DNA from: Meghimatium bilineatum
Lineage: Eukaryota; Mollusca; Gastropoda; Stylommatophora; Philomycidae
Reading direction: 5' to 3'
Length of the DNA stretch: 64,000 nucleotides
Assembly: GCA_034231615.1 (NCBI GenBank)
Contig: CM067306.1
Coordinates: 43,138,761-43,202,760, forward strand
Shown here one piece after another: positions 1 to 11,420 of this stretch (positions are counted from its first letter, which is position 1; each line of letters starts with the position of its first letter). Below the pieces are notes generated by a model. The model ran no database searches and was not told the origin of the DNA. It saw only the letters and a list, made by a program, of their open reading frames with translations. The position numbers and the translations under genes were made by a program.

Positions 1-820
1 TATTTGTAATTTGAAGTGTTTCTAAAATAAGCTGCTAATTCCAAACACAGCTACGATATTATTCCTTCATCCTCAGCACATGCTATTTCGGAAGTATGTC
101 GCTTTGATATTTCTCCAGGAGAAATAACCAACCCACTCCAACAACCAACGCAGCTGCCTATCGCCTTAATAGTTTCCGTTTATTGTCCTAACCATTTCCT
201 AAATATGTGATGTAATATATAATGGTATTTAGTGTGAAACTTCCTTGTTGTATTGCTTATATCAGGGATTTTTAGAGCGGGTGATATGACACTAACATTT
301 AAATGATCGAATGGCGAAATCCAACAAAACTAGAAAACACACAATCAATAAGGAGAGATACACACACACTTATACAGATTGAAACCAGTTGCTTATTCGT
401 AAGTAAGGAAATAGATCATGTAAGCAATTATAGTGGAACAAATTGTGGATGTAACTGAAGCCTGGACCACTTCTATGTATTACAACTTGTCATAAAATCA
501 GGAAGTACGTCATGTGACATTCGGTAACTGTTGTAAAATTATATGTTGTAGAACTATTTCAGATTTTTCTTTGGTTTTATTTAAATTTGTGTTTTAGATT
601 TGTTCTAGATTTTATGGTGTTTACCGTATGCAATTATATTAAAGAAGAAATATGAAACATATATATAGGGCGGGGGGCGGAGTGTTCATGATAGTGGTTG
701 CAATATGGGTGTGTGTTAGAACTGGGTGTTGTTATATTATGTAATCTATTTGAAATGGAAACTCTGATATATATATATATATCTATATATGAAAATGTTG
801 CTAGACAAGTGCGGATAAAC
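1..820. other. AT-rich stretch without recognised feature
   Basis: I see no coding signal or clear repeat here apart from a short TA run near 767-788. Short open frames in this stretch lack any family resemblance. Confidence 0.6.
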
Positions 821-824
821 TCGT

Positions 825-895
825 TTACTTGTGTTGCAAGGCGATTCTGTGCCACCAGAACGACCTGGTTCAATTCCCGCCTGCCTCACAAATTG
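825..895 (+). repeat. tRNA-like remnant (possible SINE head)
   Basis: A good pol III B-box match, GGTTCAATTCC, lies at 867-877. The A-box region upstream is poor and no cloverleaf closes. This is most likely a degenerate tRNA-derived SINE head rather than a working tRNA gene. Confidence 0.3.
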
Positions 896-976
896 TATAT
901 ATACGAAAGAGAGTGATGTAAATAAAAAGTTGAAATAACAGCGATTATATCAACACGTTTATTATAACTATGTGTA

Positions 977-1497
977 GGTCGCTCAGTTTCGAGAACGCCT
1001 TGCTCTCAAACGCGTGGTGTGAGACTCGAACTTCACGATGTCTCTGAACGACGCCTCGGGTAGGAGGGCGAACGAGCCAGGGTCCACCTCTACTGGCGAG
1101 TTCTTCCTCATACGGAACCAGGCTCGCGGATGGGAAACGGTTCAGTACCCGATGGACACAGGCAGAGTACGTCCAATTGCACGAGATGGGTTCATGGACG
1201 GGGGAACACCTCGTGCCAGATAGACGCACTCGACAAGCGTCTTGGCGAAGAGGCACTACACACCAGCGTGCCCGGCGACAGATACACAGGCTGTCACGGA
1301 CTAGGGACTAAACCCGAAATAAAGGAATGACGAAAACAGATGTGCTGGACCTCGGACGTCCTGACCACAAGTGCCAACCGGAAATAATCACAGTTTTACT
1401 GTGGAACTTGCAGCACAACGTACTTCACGCTCCCTGGCGGAAATCACACGAAATATTCGTTGTGGTTATATGAAAGTGAACGCTGAAGAAGAAGAAT
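977..1497 (+). repeat. Rep-A copy 1 (3' part), GAA-tailed dispersed repeat
   Basis: This GC-richer block matches the 3' half of the copies at 4425-5812 and 18706-20245 almost base for base, from the GGTCGCTCAG motif to the tail GAACGCTGAAGAAGAAG. It is 5' truncated relative to those copies. Its frame around 1070-1330 is open and gives a peptide with FSTRWTQAE and VQLHEMGSW that recurs in the other copies, but I recognise no domain. The simple-repeat tail suggests spread by LINE-type retrotransposition. Confidence 0.75.
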
Positions 1498-2190
1498 AAC
1501 TATGAGTGAATAGATAGTCAATGTGAAACAGGTATTTGTTTGTTTATAAATATGAACGTTGTAGCAATGTTACAAAACAATAATAGTGCATACATGCGGA
1601 ATAAACGTACTCAATTAAATTTCCTCACCAATCTTCACACTAAAATATATCGTTTATATCGCCGTTTGACTCTTTAGCACAATCCCAACATGAAGTGTCT
1701 TGCCGCCAAATTTTAGAAATCCAGATTGAAACGAGTGGTTCTCAAAAGGGGCCATATGGCGCCCTAGTGGGACCACAGCTATTTTCAGGGGGAAAAATAA
1801 AATTCTGGGAGTACAGGTTCGTCTAGCGAGCAAAGGAAGGTGACACGTTTTATGTCATTTAGTGATATTTAAGAAATCATATACCATTTAATGATATTTA
1901 TAGTAAGAAATCATATACAATTTTTGTTTACTGAGAAGTGGAGGGGCTCTGATAAAAAGTTGTTCCAAAAGGGGTCATGGATAAAAAGAATTTGAGAGAC
2001 CAAAAACGAAGATCAGTAGCATATTCTGTTCTGTGAGAAGTCATGAAAGCAACATTTTTTCTTTATTTGTTGTGATTTTTTTCTAATCAATGTAAATGTT
2101 TAGTATGTTATCATTTATTTCTCAGATCTGTCTGACCAACATTTATACAGGTTGTAGCGAGTCCATGGCTGTTGGAGAGGCAGATAAATA
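1498..2190. other. No recognised feature
   Basis: AT-rich sequence with no RT or SINE resemblance and no clear tandem structure. Confidence 0.5.
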
Positions 2191-2196
2191 TCAAAG

Positions 2197-2492
2197 ACAC
2201 AGAGTAGGACATTGTGAGACACAGAGCAGGACATTGCGAGACACAGAGCAGAACGTTGGGAAGACAAAGAGCAGGACATTGCAGTCACAAAGCAAATCAT
2301 TGCGGAGACACATGACAGGACATAGCGGAGACACAGACCCGGACGTTGTCGAGACATAGCAGGAAATTTCAGAGACACGGAACAGGACTTTGCAGAGACA
2401 CAAAGACATTGGGGAGACACAGAGTAGGACGTTGAAAGGACACATCAGGACATTAGGAAGACTACAGAACAGGACGTTGGGAAGACGCAGAG
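2197..2492. repeat. Degenerate 19-23-bp minisatellite
   Basis: About 13 imperfect units of the type AGACACAGAGCAGGACATTG follow one another with indels of 1-4 bases. Open frames on both strands here are by-products of the repetition. Confidence 0.85.
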
Positions 2493-2941
2493 TTAATTTC
2501 TTCATACGATTGACATAACAGGTCACAATCTTGCTGTTCTTTGTTGCCCTATCAAACTCCGTAACTCATGCATAAACTACGTTATTTTACGCTAATGATT
2601 TACTGTAAACTTTCTGTGACATAAGGAAAAGGTCGATATTATACCCGTCCTCAGCACTCATTAGATGTATTTCACAACATGTATAGCAGCCAAGAGTCGA
2701 ATATCCTAATTATGCTGTCAACATAGTGGCAAAATATAGAATACCAGTTTATGTAAATAATCTATTTCCGTACTAACATAATAGATGGAGACAAAGCGAA
2801 ACCTTCCTTTCCTGAAGATAGTACATAATGTATTTACCTGAAGCAGAAAATATGCGTGTGCAGTAATAATAGTTGGACTATTCATATAATTCTGTTAACA
2901 CTTCCTAGTACTCTCTAGGATTTCCCAGTTTTGTGGGAAAG

Positions 2942-3094
2942 GTCTGGGAACCAAGGTGCAGCTCTGGTGGAGAGATAAGAATCGGGTCTCTGGGAACCAA
3001 GGTACAGCTATGAGGCAGAGATATACATCGTGTCTCTGGGAACCAAGAAGTAGCTCTGGGGGAGAGGTATGCAGCGCGTCTCTGACAGCTAAAA
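2942..3094. repeat. 46-bp direct repeat, 3 copies
   Basis: Three tandem units begin with TCTGGGAACCAAGG and contain AGCTCTGG and GAGAGAT/GAGGTAT. They differ by scattered substitutions. Confidence 0.8.
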
Positions 3095-3920
3095 TGCCAG
3101 GTTAAATTTCCACAGCTGACAGTTGTACATCTGGCCCGTTAAAAAAGCAATGACAAACTTCTACACTTACGTATATTACTTAGAAAATCGATGCAGCCAA
3201 AAAACGCAAGTTTTTTTGTGACTACTAATGCCTGAATAGGAAATGGTACCAACATTTTGAACTACTTTCGCGCATACCAATATATCTTCGCTGCCGCGCC
3301 GTCACCTAGAATACTCGTAAAAATAAATACTGCCTCACCTCTTTATGGTCGAATGTGTTTACCAGTCCTGCAATGATATACACATTGATACTAATATGAA
3401 ATGATGTTTTTCTCGGTTTGCCGGCATATCTGGTAGCTAAATATCGCTTCTAGCGGCTTACTAGAAGATACACAATAAAGAATATTTTATAAAACGTATA
3501 CAAAAACATTGCTCCAATGAAGAGATGAGCTTATGGCCCAGAAATATATTAACGAAACCATAGAGGCTCGAATATTATTAAAACACACTTTTATTGCATA
3601 TAATTCTCTGGAGTGAAAAGATTTTCTGTTGAGAATAAGATCAGATTGTGATCCGTCTCCGTAATGATGTTTGAGCCCAATTTCCCATCTATTGCATTGA
3701 TCGTACACTCTGATAAATTGTGATTCATCTCTTGCCTTTATGGCACACTATGATAAACTATACATTTCTCTTCTCTTTCCTTGATAATAAATTGATATAT
3801 TCTTCTCTGGGTGTTTCTCTCCTGCATGTATATTTCTATGCCTCATGTTCGAAGTCTTGAAATTGTTCCCATCAGTAAAATATTGCATTACACATGTCAT
3901 ATCTGTACCTTAAATATTTT
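3095..3920. other. No recognised feature
   Basis: AT-rich DNA without convincing coding or repeat signal. The open frame at 3487-3708 (minus) resembles nothing I know. Confidence 0.5.
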
Positions 3921-3923
3921 TTG

Positions 3924-4197
3924 TTTGGTTTTTGTTTGGAACCCTCTTCCCAGGATGTGATTATTTCCCGTGGTAATGTTTGTCAGTTTATGTTTATCCT
4001 TTATTAGTTTTAATTTAAATGTATTTATGGTTGGCATTAGTTATGTAAAACAAAACCTCTCCTAACCCAAACCCTAAAAAAAACCCATCTAATAGTAACA
4101 TTAATAATTAATGAATATAAATTGGCAAACATTGTCAAGGGGAATAATAACATTAATAATCGCATCGGGTGACGCAGGTTCCAAACAAGAACCAAAT
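3924..4197. mobile_element. Palindromic MITE-like element with terminal inverted repeats
   Basis: The left end TTTGGTTTTTGTTTGGAACC (3924-3943) matches the reverse complement of the right end (4178-4197) at 19 of 20 positions. Similarity continues inward: GATTATTTCCCGTGG...AATGTTTG on the left against TTATTCCCC...AATGTTTG inverted on the right. The middle contains telomere-like CCTAACCC and AACCCTAAA. There is no ORF. A second, inverted and truncated copy is at 41111-41329. The flanks show no obvious target-site duplication, so a non-autonomous DNA transposon is the likely but unproven class. Confidence 0.65.
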
Positions 4198-4276
4198 GTC
4201 CTTTGTGTATATTTTCTTTAACACATTTTCTTTCATGCTTCCTTTCTCAAGGACCTTCTCATTCTACGTTTCTCCA

Positions 4277-4277
<1 letters not shown>

Positions 4278-4313
<36 letters not shown>
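4278..4313. repeat. (TC)n microsatellite
   Basis: An uninterrupted TC dinucleotide run of about 35 bases abuts the LINE tail at 4318. Confidence 0.95.
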
Positions 4314-4316
<3 letters not shown>

Positions 4317-4317
4317 A

Positions 4318-4424
4318 TTGTAGATAAGCTCGGTTGGTGATCTTCTACCGTGCCACCATACAAGTGCATCTAGTAACTTTTCTCTTTGTCGTCCCCTATC
4401 TCTTCTCCCCTTGTTCTTTCAAGA
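4318..4424 (-). mobile_element. LINE C-terminal tail fragment
   Basis: On the minus strand the sequence resembles the C-terminal tail of the LINE-A fragment at 6905-7335: a basic glycine/arginine-rich stretch, then W-H-G-R and a T-x-L-I-Y-N-T motif. It is a roughly 100-bp 3' fragment with frameshifts, lying directly against the 5' end of Rep-A copy 2. Confidence 0.45.
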
Positions 4425-5780
4425 GGTTATTAAGGGGTGCAAAGGGAACGTACTGCTCTAGGCGGACCCAGGGTTAGCAGATAACCAAGATCCCAAATGT
4501 ACCTCCACGCGGTGCACCCTGGTAACAGAATACAGCAGCTCGATCTGATTCTGGCCAAATAATGTGGGGATCGTGTCCGAGAATGTGGAGGAAGCAGGTG
4601 GAAATAGATTTGACTGCAAAAGGGACAGACAATATCTCCGACACCAATTGCATCACCACATACAGCGACACTGTCGACATGCAGTGACACCTGTTAGTCC
4701 AGTCAGAACATCGGAGGGGCGGCCAATGTAAGAGGCACGTAAAGGTGGTTGCATGGAGAGAAATAAATATATGCCATAATGAGTACAATGACACAATAAA
4801 AGGGCAGAACAGCGCCAGAGGGCAGCGCGAACTGCAAGTGAAAAGTTCCTAGGAAAGGGGAACTACAAGCTCTGTTAGCGCTAGACGAGCTTCTAGTTAC
4901 CTGTGCTCCTTATAAGCAGAAACCCAGACCCAATCGTGGGCGCGCGGAAAAGCAAGAAGACCTAAACCAACTCTAATGTCGAGCCTTCCTATACCGGAAA
5001 TATGCTCGTGAAGAGAAAGGGTACCGAACCCGATGGGCTTAGGCAAGAAGGGGACAACGATGGCAGTCCTGGTCCACCTCTACTGTCAAGATTTCCTATA
5101 CCGGAAATACACTTGCAGAGAGAAAGGGTTCAGTACCTGATGGGCTCAGGCACAAAAGGGGCAACGATTTAGCCCTAGCCCAACTTTATTGTCAAGCTTT
5201 CCTATACCGGAAATACACTTGCAGAGAGAAAGGGTTCAGTACCTGATGGACTCAGGCGCTATTGGGACAAGGTCGCTCAGCTCGAGAACGCTTTGCTCTC
5301 AAGCGCGTGGTGTGAGACTCACACTTATGCGAGAGGTTCACGATATCTGTGAACGACGCCTCGGGTAGGAGGGCGAACGAGCCAGGGTCCAACTCTTTTG
5401 GCGAGTTCTTCCTCATACGGAACTAGGCTCGCGGATGAGAAAAGGTTCAGTACCCGATGGACACAGGCAGAGTTCGTCCAATTGCACGAGATGGGTTTAT
5501 AGACGGTGGAGCACCTCGTGCCAGATAGACGCGCTCGACAAGCGTCCTGGCGAAGAGGTACTACACACCAGCGTGCTTGGCGACAGATACACAGGCTGTC
5601 ACGGACTAGGGACCAAACCAGAAATAAAGGAATGACGAAAACGGATGTGCTGGACCTCGGACCACAAGTGCCAACCGGAAATAATCACAGTTTTACTGTG
5701 GAACTTGCAGCACAACGTACTTCACGCTCCCTGGCGGAAATCACACGAAATTTGTTGTGGTTATTTGAGAGCGAATGCTG

Positions 5781-5811
<31 letters not shown>

Positions 5812-5812
5812 G
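4425..5812 (+). repeat. Rep-A copy 2, longest copy of a GAA-tailed dispersed element
   Basis: This is the most complete Rep-A copy: about 1.39 kb, ending in a (GAA)n run at 5782-5812. It aligns over its whole length with the reverse complement of 18706-20245. It consists of a 5' region (4425-4980), three tandem units of about 107 bp plus a diverged fourth (4988-5460), and the 3' region also found at 977-1497. A frame with FSTRWTQAE stays open in several copies, yet no known domain is visible. It may be a large SINE or the 3' part of a LINE; I cannot decide. Confidence 0.75.
4988..5308 (+). repeat. 107-bp internal tandem units of Rep-A
   Basis: The motif CCTATACCGGAAATA begins at 4988, 5095 and 5201, each time followed by GAGAAAGGGT(T/A)C and a CCTGATGGGCTCAGGC-type segment. 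The opposite-strand copy at 18706-20245 has only two such units, which explains most of the length difference between the two copies. A diverged fourth unit starts near 5410. Confidence 0.8.
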
Positions 5813-5929
5813 GTTATTAAGTGTTCAATCTGTGTTCTTCTCATTCTTCTCAGAAACCACATTTCTGTAGCCTCTAAGTCGTTGTGAAATGTTTTTGTTT
5901 ACAGTCCATGTTTCACATTCATCAAAATA

Positions 5930-6345
5930 ATTGATTCGATATAACAACAAATATCATCAACTGGAACTCGGGTCTGCATTGCATAAAATGGTTCTCATCG
6001 CAGCCGTTTGTTTCCAATACATATTTCGTACTATTCTTAGATCTTTCTCATCAACGTTAAGATTTTCTAGCAGTTTTATAATCTCTGAATGCTTTACCTT
6101 GTCAAATGCTTTGCTGTAATCTATGAAGCACAAGGAAAGATCGTGTATTTCTATAGCCCTCTCCATTAATGTTCTTACTATATATAGGGCATTACTTGCA
6201 CCTTTTCCTTCTACGAATCCGCATTGTTCTTCTGCTAGCTCTGGTTACATTTTTCCTCTTATACGCCTCACTATTATGCGGAATAGAATCTTGGTCATCG
6301 GACTAATACGATGGTTCTGTGGTCTTCGCAATCTTCAGAAATAAG
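5930..6345 (-). mobile_element. LINE-A reverse transcriptase fragment (pseudogene)
   Basis: Reading the minus strand from about 6345 downward gives the RT fingers/palm region: an E-x-C-G-F-V-E-G-K motif, an NALYIVRTLMERA helix, then the palm motif CFIDYSKAFDKVKH with the first catalytic aspartate of RT. The main open part is 5957-6166. Upstream there is an in-frame stop in RRIRGKM-stop and a frameshift, so it is dead. The second catalytic motif (Y/F-A-D-D) is not present in the fragment. It belongs to the LINE type whose tails end in ATGATG repeats elsewhere in the window. Confidence 0.85.
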
Positions 6346-6895
6346 AATAGTTAGTATTAATACAAGTGGAATGCGCACAAAACTATACCAACTAATATTC
6401 AACATACAGAAATACAAACCAGATTTCATATTAGTACAGGAGACAACTATACGCACGCAAACACACCCATAACAGACAACCACACGTTTAGGCTTGAAAT
6501 ATTCATGTTTTAGTCTTAGTGTCTAGAATGTGGGTTCAGGAGTTGCAATCTTACAAACATCATACAGGTGGGAAATGGTCCACGAGAACAGAGACAGTGA
6601 GGGCAAGATGTCAATAGTTCAGGTTTAGAACGATATTCATAAATACACAATAGTTAACATACATACACCAGCCATCTACAGATAGCAACCACTTTTAAAC
6701 GAGCAATTGGATACCCCAATGATACACTTTTATAGAGGACACAAACATAATATTGGCTGGAGATTTTAACTGTGTTCTAGATAAGATAGTTGTAGTAGGC
6801 AGTAGTTCAACATTAATCAGAAGCAGAATAGGGCAGGCAAAAACAACACTCAGAAATATGAAAAATATATTGTGTAATATGACTTTATCATTAGC
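6340..6895 (+). mobile_element. LINE-T AP-endonuclease domain, 5' part (degenerate)
   Basis: Plus-strand frames encode an L1/Tx1-type endonuclease: a start like SINTSGMRTK, then PDFILVQETT carrying the catalytic glutamate, and near 6753-6782 LAGDFNCVLD, the GDFN motif. Frameshifts and stops interrupt it. The domain breaks off near 6895 where an unrelated LINE 3' end begins, and its C-terminal half resumes at about 7460. Confidence 0.8.
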
Positions 6896-6904
6896 GGTGA
6901 GAGA

Positions 6905-7335
6905 GTTCTGCAGTGCTATATAACTCCTATACTAACATATGGGTGTGAGTCTTGGACAATAAACAAACTAGAAAGTCGGAAATTAGAGACAACAGAGATG
7001 TGGTTCTATAGAAGAATGCTGAGAATACCATGGGCTGCCAGAAAAACTTATGTGGAGGTGTTGACAGTCAAATGCGAAACGGTCCTTAATCAATAATATA
7101 AGAAAAAGACAATCTTCATTTTTTTGCCACTTCATGAGACAGGCAGGTTTGGAGAACATAAAACAGGCGAGATTGAAGGCAACAGAGACAGAGGGAGACA
7201 ACGTTTTAAAATATTAGACAATTTGACAATCTGGCACGGCAGGGAAACAACATTCTTGATACATAATACCGGAGACAGAGAGCTGTGGAGAGCCATGATC
7301 GCCTACACCAGCTGGCATGGTACCTGATGATGATG
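6905..7335 (+). mobile_element. LINE-A 3' end, inserted in LINE-T
   Basis: The fragment encodes the region after RT: PILTYGCESWT, an RRMLRIPW helix, and after a stop at about 7093 a basic stretch ending RELWRAMIAY. It finishes with TGATGATGATGAG, the ATG-type simple tail seen in other LINE-A copies (45310, 52556). It lies between two halves of the LINE-T endonuclease, so it is a nested insertion. I could not identify a target-site duplication. Confidence 0.8.
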
Positions 7336-7360
7336 AGTAAGTAGTAATGTTAAAATACAG

Positions 7361-7459
7361 TTAAAATATACACATAGAGAACACACAAATCAGTTAAAAT
7401 ATACACATAGAGAACACACAAATCAGTTAAAATATACACATAGAGAACACACAAATCAG
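7361..7459. repeat. 33-bp tandem repeat, 3 exact copies
   Basis: Three essentially identical units start with CAGTTAAAATATACACATAG. They sit at the point where LINE-T resumes and may be derived from LINE-T coding sequence. Confidence 0.9.
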
Positions 7460-8936
7460 CTAGACACACTACTAACAATAATTGACACACATAATCTAAT
7501 TTATATCTACATGCATACACACCCACAGGGCACAGAAACAACATACTCAAACACAGCATATCACAGAGCACCACTTCTTGACAGAATTTACACAAATTCA
7601 AGCTATAACACACTACAAAAAAAGCACTTAATAGAAGCACTCAAATACACAAATCACAAAGCAGTGACGGCAACACTCAAAACTACTCACACAAATATAT
7701 CACTCAAACGATCTCCTCACTGGAAATTTAACAACACACTGTTACAAAGCAAAATGTATGTAGATCATATGACAGAGATAATCACAATTTACACAGATAA
7801 CATACAAAATGAAATCATACATAATCGTTATGAACTTCTAAAGAGCATAATACAATAAAGAACCTAAACACTAACAACCAGGATACACAGATATCGGGTA
7901 AAGGAAGAATAGATTTTAGAAGAATCAATACGACTAACAAAACAAATAAACAACAACGAACCTCACATTTACACACTACAGGAAGAGTTGGAACAGTGCG
8001 GAAACCATCCGTCCCAAGGTGCTCTTCTAATAATAAGACTGAACACAACCACACAAGAAACACTCAAGTAACAGTACATCATGGAACAAAACATACAACA
8101 CAGCGGACAAATAAGACAAATGGTAAACTTGCAAGGAAATATGCAGACATAACTAAAGGAGGTAACAGAAATCTCTGAAGTCTACTACAGACAGCTCTAT
8201 ACACAAGAACCACTCCACACAAATACACAAGACAAATTTCTGAAATACACAAACTCACAAACGACGATGCACAGAAAATGGACGCCGGGCTGACATTGGA
8301 AGACATAACTGCAGCAGTAAAGACAATGCAAAAAGACAAATCACCAGGACCTGATGGATTCACAGCAGAATTTTATCCACACTTCTTCTTTATCCTATGC
8401 CCACTGTTATTAAGAGTTTATCTAGAATCATTCAAAAGAAATTAGCTTCCCCCTATTTTCAACATGTTATACATCACACTCGTCCCTAAAGACAAATCAG
8501 ACAAAACGATACTTAACAACTACACGCCCATAACACTTTAAAACACATACACAATTGTAACCAAATCCCTAACAAAACAAACTAAACTTAGTCATAAACA
8601 AGCTCATCCATGAAGACCAACAGTGTAGTGTTCAATACAGAAACATACAGAAACAAGCACATTTTATAAGAGATATAGTCAAGTATACGCAACACGACAT
8701 AGATAGTACATCATCAATATTGTCTCTTGACCAAGAGAAGGCATTTGATAGACTATCACACACTTACATAAAACACTAAAAAAACTGCAACACATGGGAA
8801 CATTTCAGAAAGTGGATTGAAATCATTTACTCGAAACCAGAGAGCAGGGTCTTAGTGAACCATTCTTTTACTGAGACTTTCAGGCTAACTAGTTCGGTTA
8901 GACAGGGCTGTTTACTCTCTCCATTGCTCTACATTC
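7460..8936 (+). mobile_element. LINE-T endonuclease C-terminus and RT domain (degenerate)
   Basis: The first part encodes the end of an L1/Tx1-type endonuclease: THPQGTETTYS, then LLDRIYTNSS, then SPHWKFNNTLL; 7511-7858 is open. RT follows: DKSPGPDGFTAEFY (about 8335-8375), LVPKDKS, ILSLDQEKAFDRLSH with the first catalytic aspartate (about 8720-8755), and SVRQGCLLSPLLY (about 8898-8935). Several stops and frameshifts separate these motifs. RT stops just before the Y-A-D-D region, where an RNase H LINE begins. LINE-T coding sequence returns at 10056. Confidence 0.85.
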
Positions 8937-10055
8937 TCACTCATATCGAAAGACTGGATAGAATCCAGAATGCAGCAATGCGCATCATACTTGGGTGTAC
9001 AAGAGACACATCGACAAGAGCTATGTGGTACTTACTTGACTATCAAACAGCTGAGCACAGATTACAGTATTTTTGTGCAAGGGCCTACCTTCAAATACAT
9101 GCATATAAGGAACACCCGTTGTATTCCTAATTACAGAAAGTTAAAGACAGTAGAATTAAGAGAGAGAAATAGTGGATGGGATGTGCTGAGAATGTCATAT
9201 AAAGCGAATGCAGATTGCAAGATGTGTCAGCAGGTGCGGAAGAGATACGCCTACCCGCAGATTTCGAAATTTGTTTGAGAGTAGTAATATCACTTAGCTG
9301 GGAATGCAGAGAATGGGGTTCCACTGTTAAGAAAGAAGTGCAGGCTTTGGTTAGTGAGAATACCAAAGAGGGGGATGTGATTATATACACTGATGGTTCT
9401 GTGATTAGACATGTTCGCAGTACTTGGGCTTTCACAGCTCAGAGCTCAGGTAAAACGATCGGGAAGGATAGTCGGGCCTTTGTGGTTACTACGAGTAGCA
9501 TGACCATGGAGACTATGGCGGTGACCATGGCATTTGAGTGGGTATGCACACAGAAGGTAAAGCAGGTCTGCATCTTGAGTGACTCTATGAGTATGATTAG
9601 GAAGGTACAAGTGGGTCTCGTTCGCGAACAGTGGATTGAGACCTTGAGATAGGCGAGGCTGAAAGTGGTTACATTTATTTTCGTGCCGGGACATGTGGGT
9701 GTTTGAGGCAATCAAAGACCAGATCAACTGGCGTCATGTGCGATTGTGGCACAGGGCAATGTGACAATGAATCGAGATGACGTTTTGAACTCCTTAAGAG
9801 ATATAGGACACGAGGGTGAGACTAGTGTGGATGATGATACCCTTTCAATGTCCAGGATTAAAGATCAGTGTTTTGAAATGAGATGTTGCTAAAAGTGAAC
9901 ATTTTGGAGGGCGCAGAAGAATTATGGTCAACCAGCATAAGACCGGTACTGTCAGTGGAAATGTAATGACGAATACACTCAAGGAGAGATGCACGTGTCC
10001 AGTTTGCAATGATGATGATCCGACGACTAACGTTTCATGAATCTTCACATGCCAG
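8937..10055 (+). mobile_element. LINE-R: RT thumb and RNase H domain inserted in LINE-T
   Basis: It starts inside an RT thumb of the I/Nimb type (RLDRIQNAAMRIILGCTRD) and continues to a ribonuclease H domain at about 9370-9730. RNase H removes RNA from RNA-DNA hybrids during reverse transcription. Visible catalytic motifs are IIYTDGSV (Asp, about 9380), SSMTMETMAV (Glu) and ILSDSMSM (Asp). The histidine motif VPGHVGV lies beyond a TAG stop at about 9650. A cysteine-rich CTCPVCNDDD segment follows near 9992. Stops make it a pseudogene. Its 5' part is missing and there is no clear target-site duplication. Confidence 0.88.
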
Positions 10056-11420
10056 GTGTCACTCCTAAGAGAAATAGCAATATTCAACATATCGCGCTCA
10101 ATAGGAAAACAAGCACGCAGACTAGATCAGACGCAAAAATGTAAACTTTGCAGCAGAAGCAATCCAGAAACAGAAGATCACAACTTGTACACATACAGTA
10201 CAATCAGTCTTACTAGAGACAAACTAAGAGACATAATACAAATACACATACACAACACGGACGTTTACAAAGTTATCATGTTGAACGTACTGCCTCAGAC
10301 AACAGAGATACACAACACGGACATTTACAAAGCTATCATGTTGAACGTACTGCCTCAGACAACAGAGATACACAACACGGACATTTACAAAGCTATCATG
10401 TTGAACGTACTGCCTCAGACAACAGAGATACACAACACGGACATTTACAAAGCTATCATGTTGAACGTACTGCCTGGGACAACAGAGATACACAACACGG
10501 ACATTTACAAAGCTATCATGTTGAACGTACTGCCTCAGACAACAGAGATACACAACACGGACATTTACAAAGTTATCATGTTAAACGTACTGCCTCAGAC
10601 AACAGAGATACACAACACGGACATTTACAAAGCTATCATGTTGAACGTACTGCCTCAGACAACAGAGATACACAACACAGACATTTACAAAGTTATCATG
10701 TTAAACGTACTGCCTCAGACAACAGAGATACACAACACGGACATTTACAAAGTTATCATGTTGAACGTACTGCCTCAGACAACAGAGATACACAACACGG
10801 ACATTTACACAGTTATCATGTTGAACGTACTGCCTGGGACAACAGAGATACACAACACGGACATTTACAAAGCTATCATGTTGAACGTACTGCCTCAGAC
10901 AACAGAGATACACAACACGGACATGTACAAAGTTATCATGTTGAACGTACTGCCTCAGACAACAGAAATACACAACACGGACATTTACAAAGATATCATG
11001 TTGAACGTACTGCCTCAGACAACAGAGATACACAACACGGACATATACAAAGCTATCCTGTTGAACATACTGCCTCAGACAACAGAGATACACAACACGG
11101 ACATTTACAAAGCTATCGTGTTGAACATACTGCCTCAGACAACAGAGATACACAACACGGACATTTACAAAGCTATCATGTTGAACGTACTGCCTCAGAC
11201 AACAGAGATACACAACACGGACATTTACAAAGCTATCGTGTTGAATGTACTGCCACAGACAACAGAGATACATAACACGGACATTTACAAAGTTATCATG
11301 TTGAACGTACTGCCTCAGACAACAGATATACACAACACGGACATTTATAAAGCTATAGTGTTGAACCTACTGCCTCAGACAACATACACAACACGGAAAT
11401 TTACAAAGCTATCATGTTGA
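10056..11420 (+). CDS. 454-codon open frame: LINE-T C-terminus running into 20-aa repeats
   Basis: The first 65 or so codons resemble the C-terminal cysteine/histidine knuckle of an L1/Tx1-type LINE: CKLCSRSNPETEDHNL, then RDKLRDIIQIH. The rest is about 19 copies of a 20-residue unit such as IHNTDIYKAIMLNVLP plus QTTE, encoded by the 60-bp array. The frame stays open only because 60 is a multiple of three and the unit has no stop; the minus strand is open too. A 7-bp deletion in the penultimate unit (about 11386) shifts the frame and ends it. I do not think this is a host protein. Confidence 0.35.
   Translation: MSLLREIAIFNISRSIGKQARRLDQTQKCKLCSRSNPETEDHNLYTYSTISLTRDKLRDIIQIHIHNTDVYKVIMLNVLPQTTEIHNTDIYKAIMLNVLPQTTEIHNTDIYKAIMLNVLPQTTEIHNTDIYKAIMLNVLPGTTEIHNTDIYKAIMLNVLPQTTEIHNTDIYKVIMLNVLPQTTEIHNTDIYKAIMLNVLPQTTEIHNTDIYKVIMLNVLPQTTEIHNTDIYKVIMLNVLPQTTEIHNTDIYTVIMLNVLPGTTEIHNTDIYKAIMLNVLPQTTEIHNTDMYKVIMLNVLPQTTEIHNTDIYKDIMLNVLPQTTEIHNTDIYKAILLNILPQTTEIHNTDIYKAIVLNILPQTTEIHNTDIYKAIMLNVLPQTTEIHNTDIYKAIVLNVLPQTTEIHNTDIYKVIMLNVLPQTTDIHNTDIYKAIVLNLLPQTTYTTRKFTKLSC

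Noticed and set aside
4060-4110. Interstitial telomere repeat
   Set aside because: Only two or three imperfect CCCTAA-like units inside a MITE-like element; no array.
4474-4794. Conserved minus-strand open frame in Rep-A (also 19842-20195)
   Set aside because: It is antisense to the GAA-tailed orientation of Rep-A. Its conservation follows from overall copy similarity, and the peptide shows no domain.
5782-5812. Acidic E-rich C-terminus of a putative protein (GAA run)
   Set aside because: It is the simple-repeat tail of Rep-A, not a coding feature.
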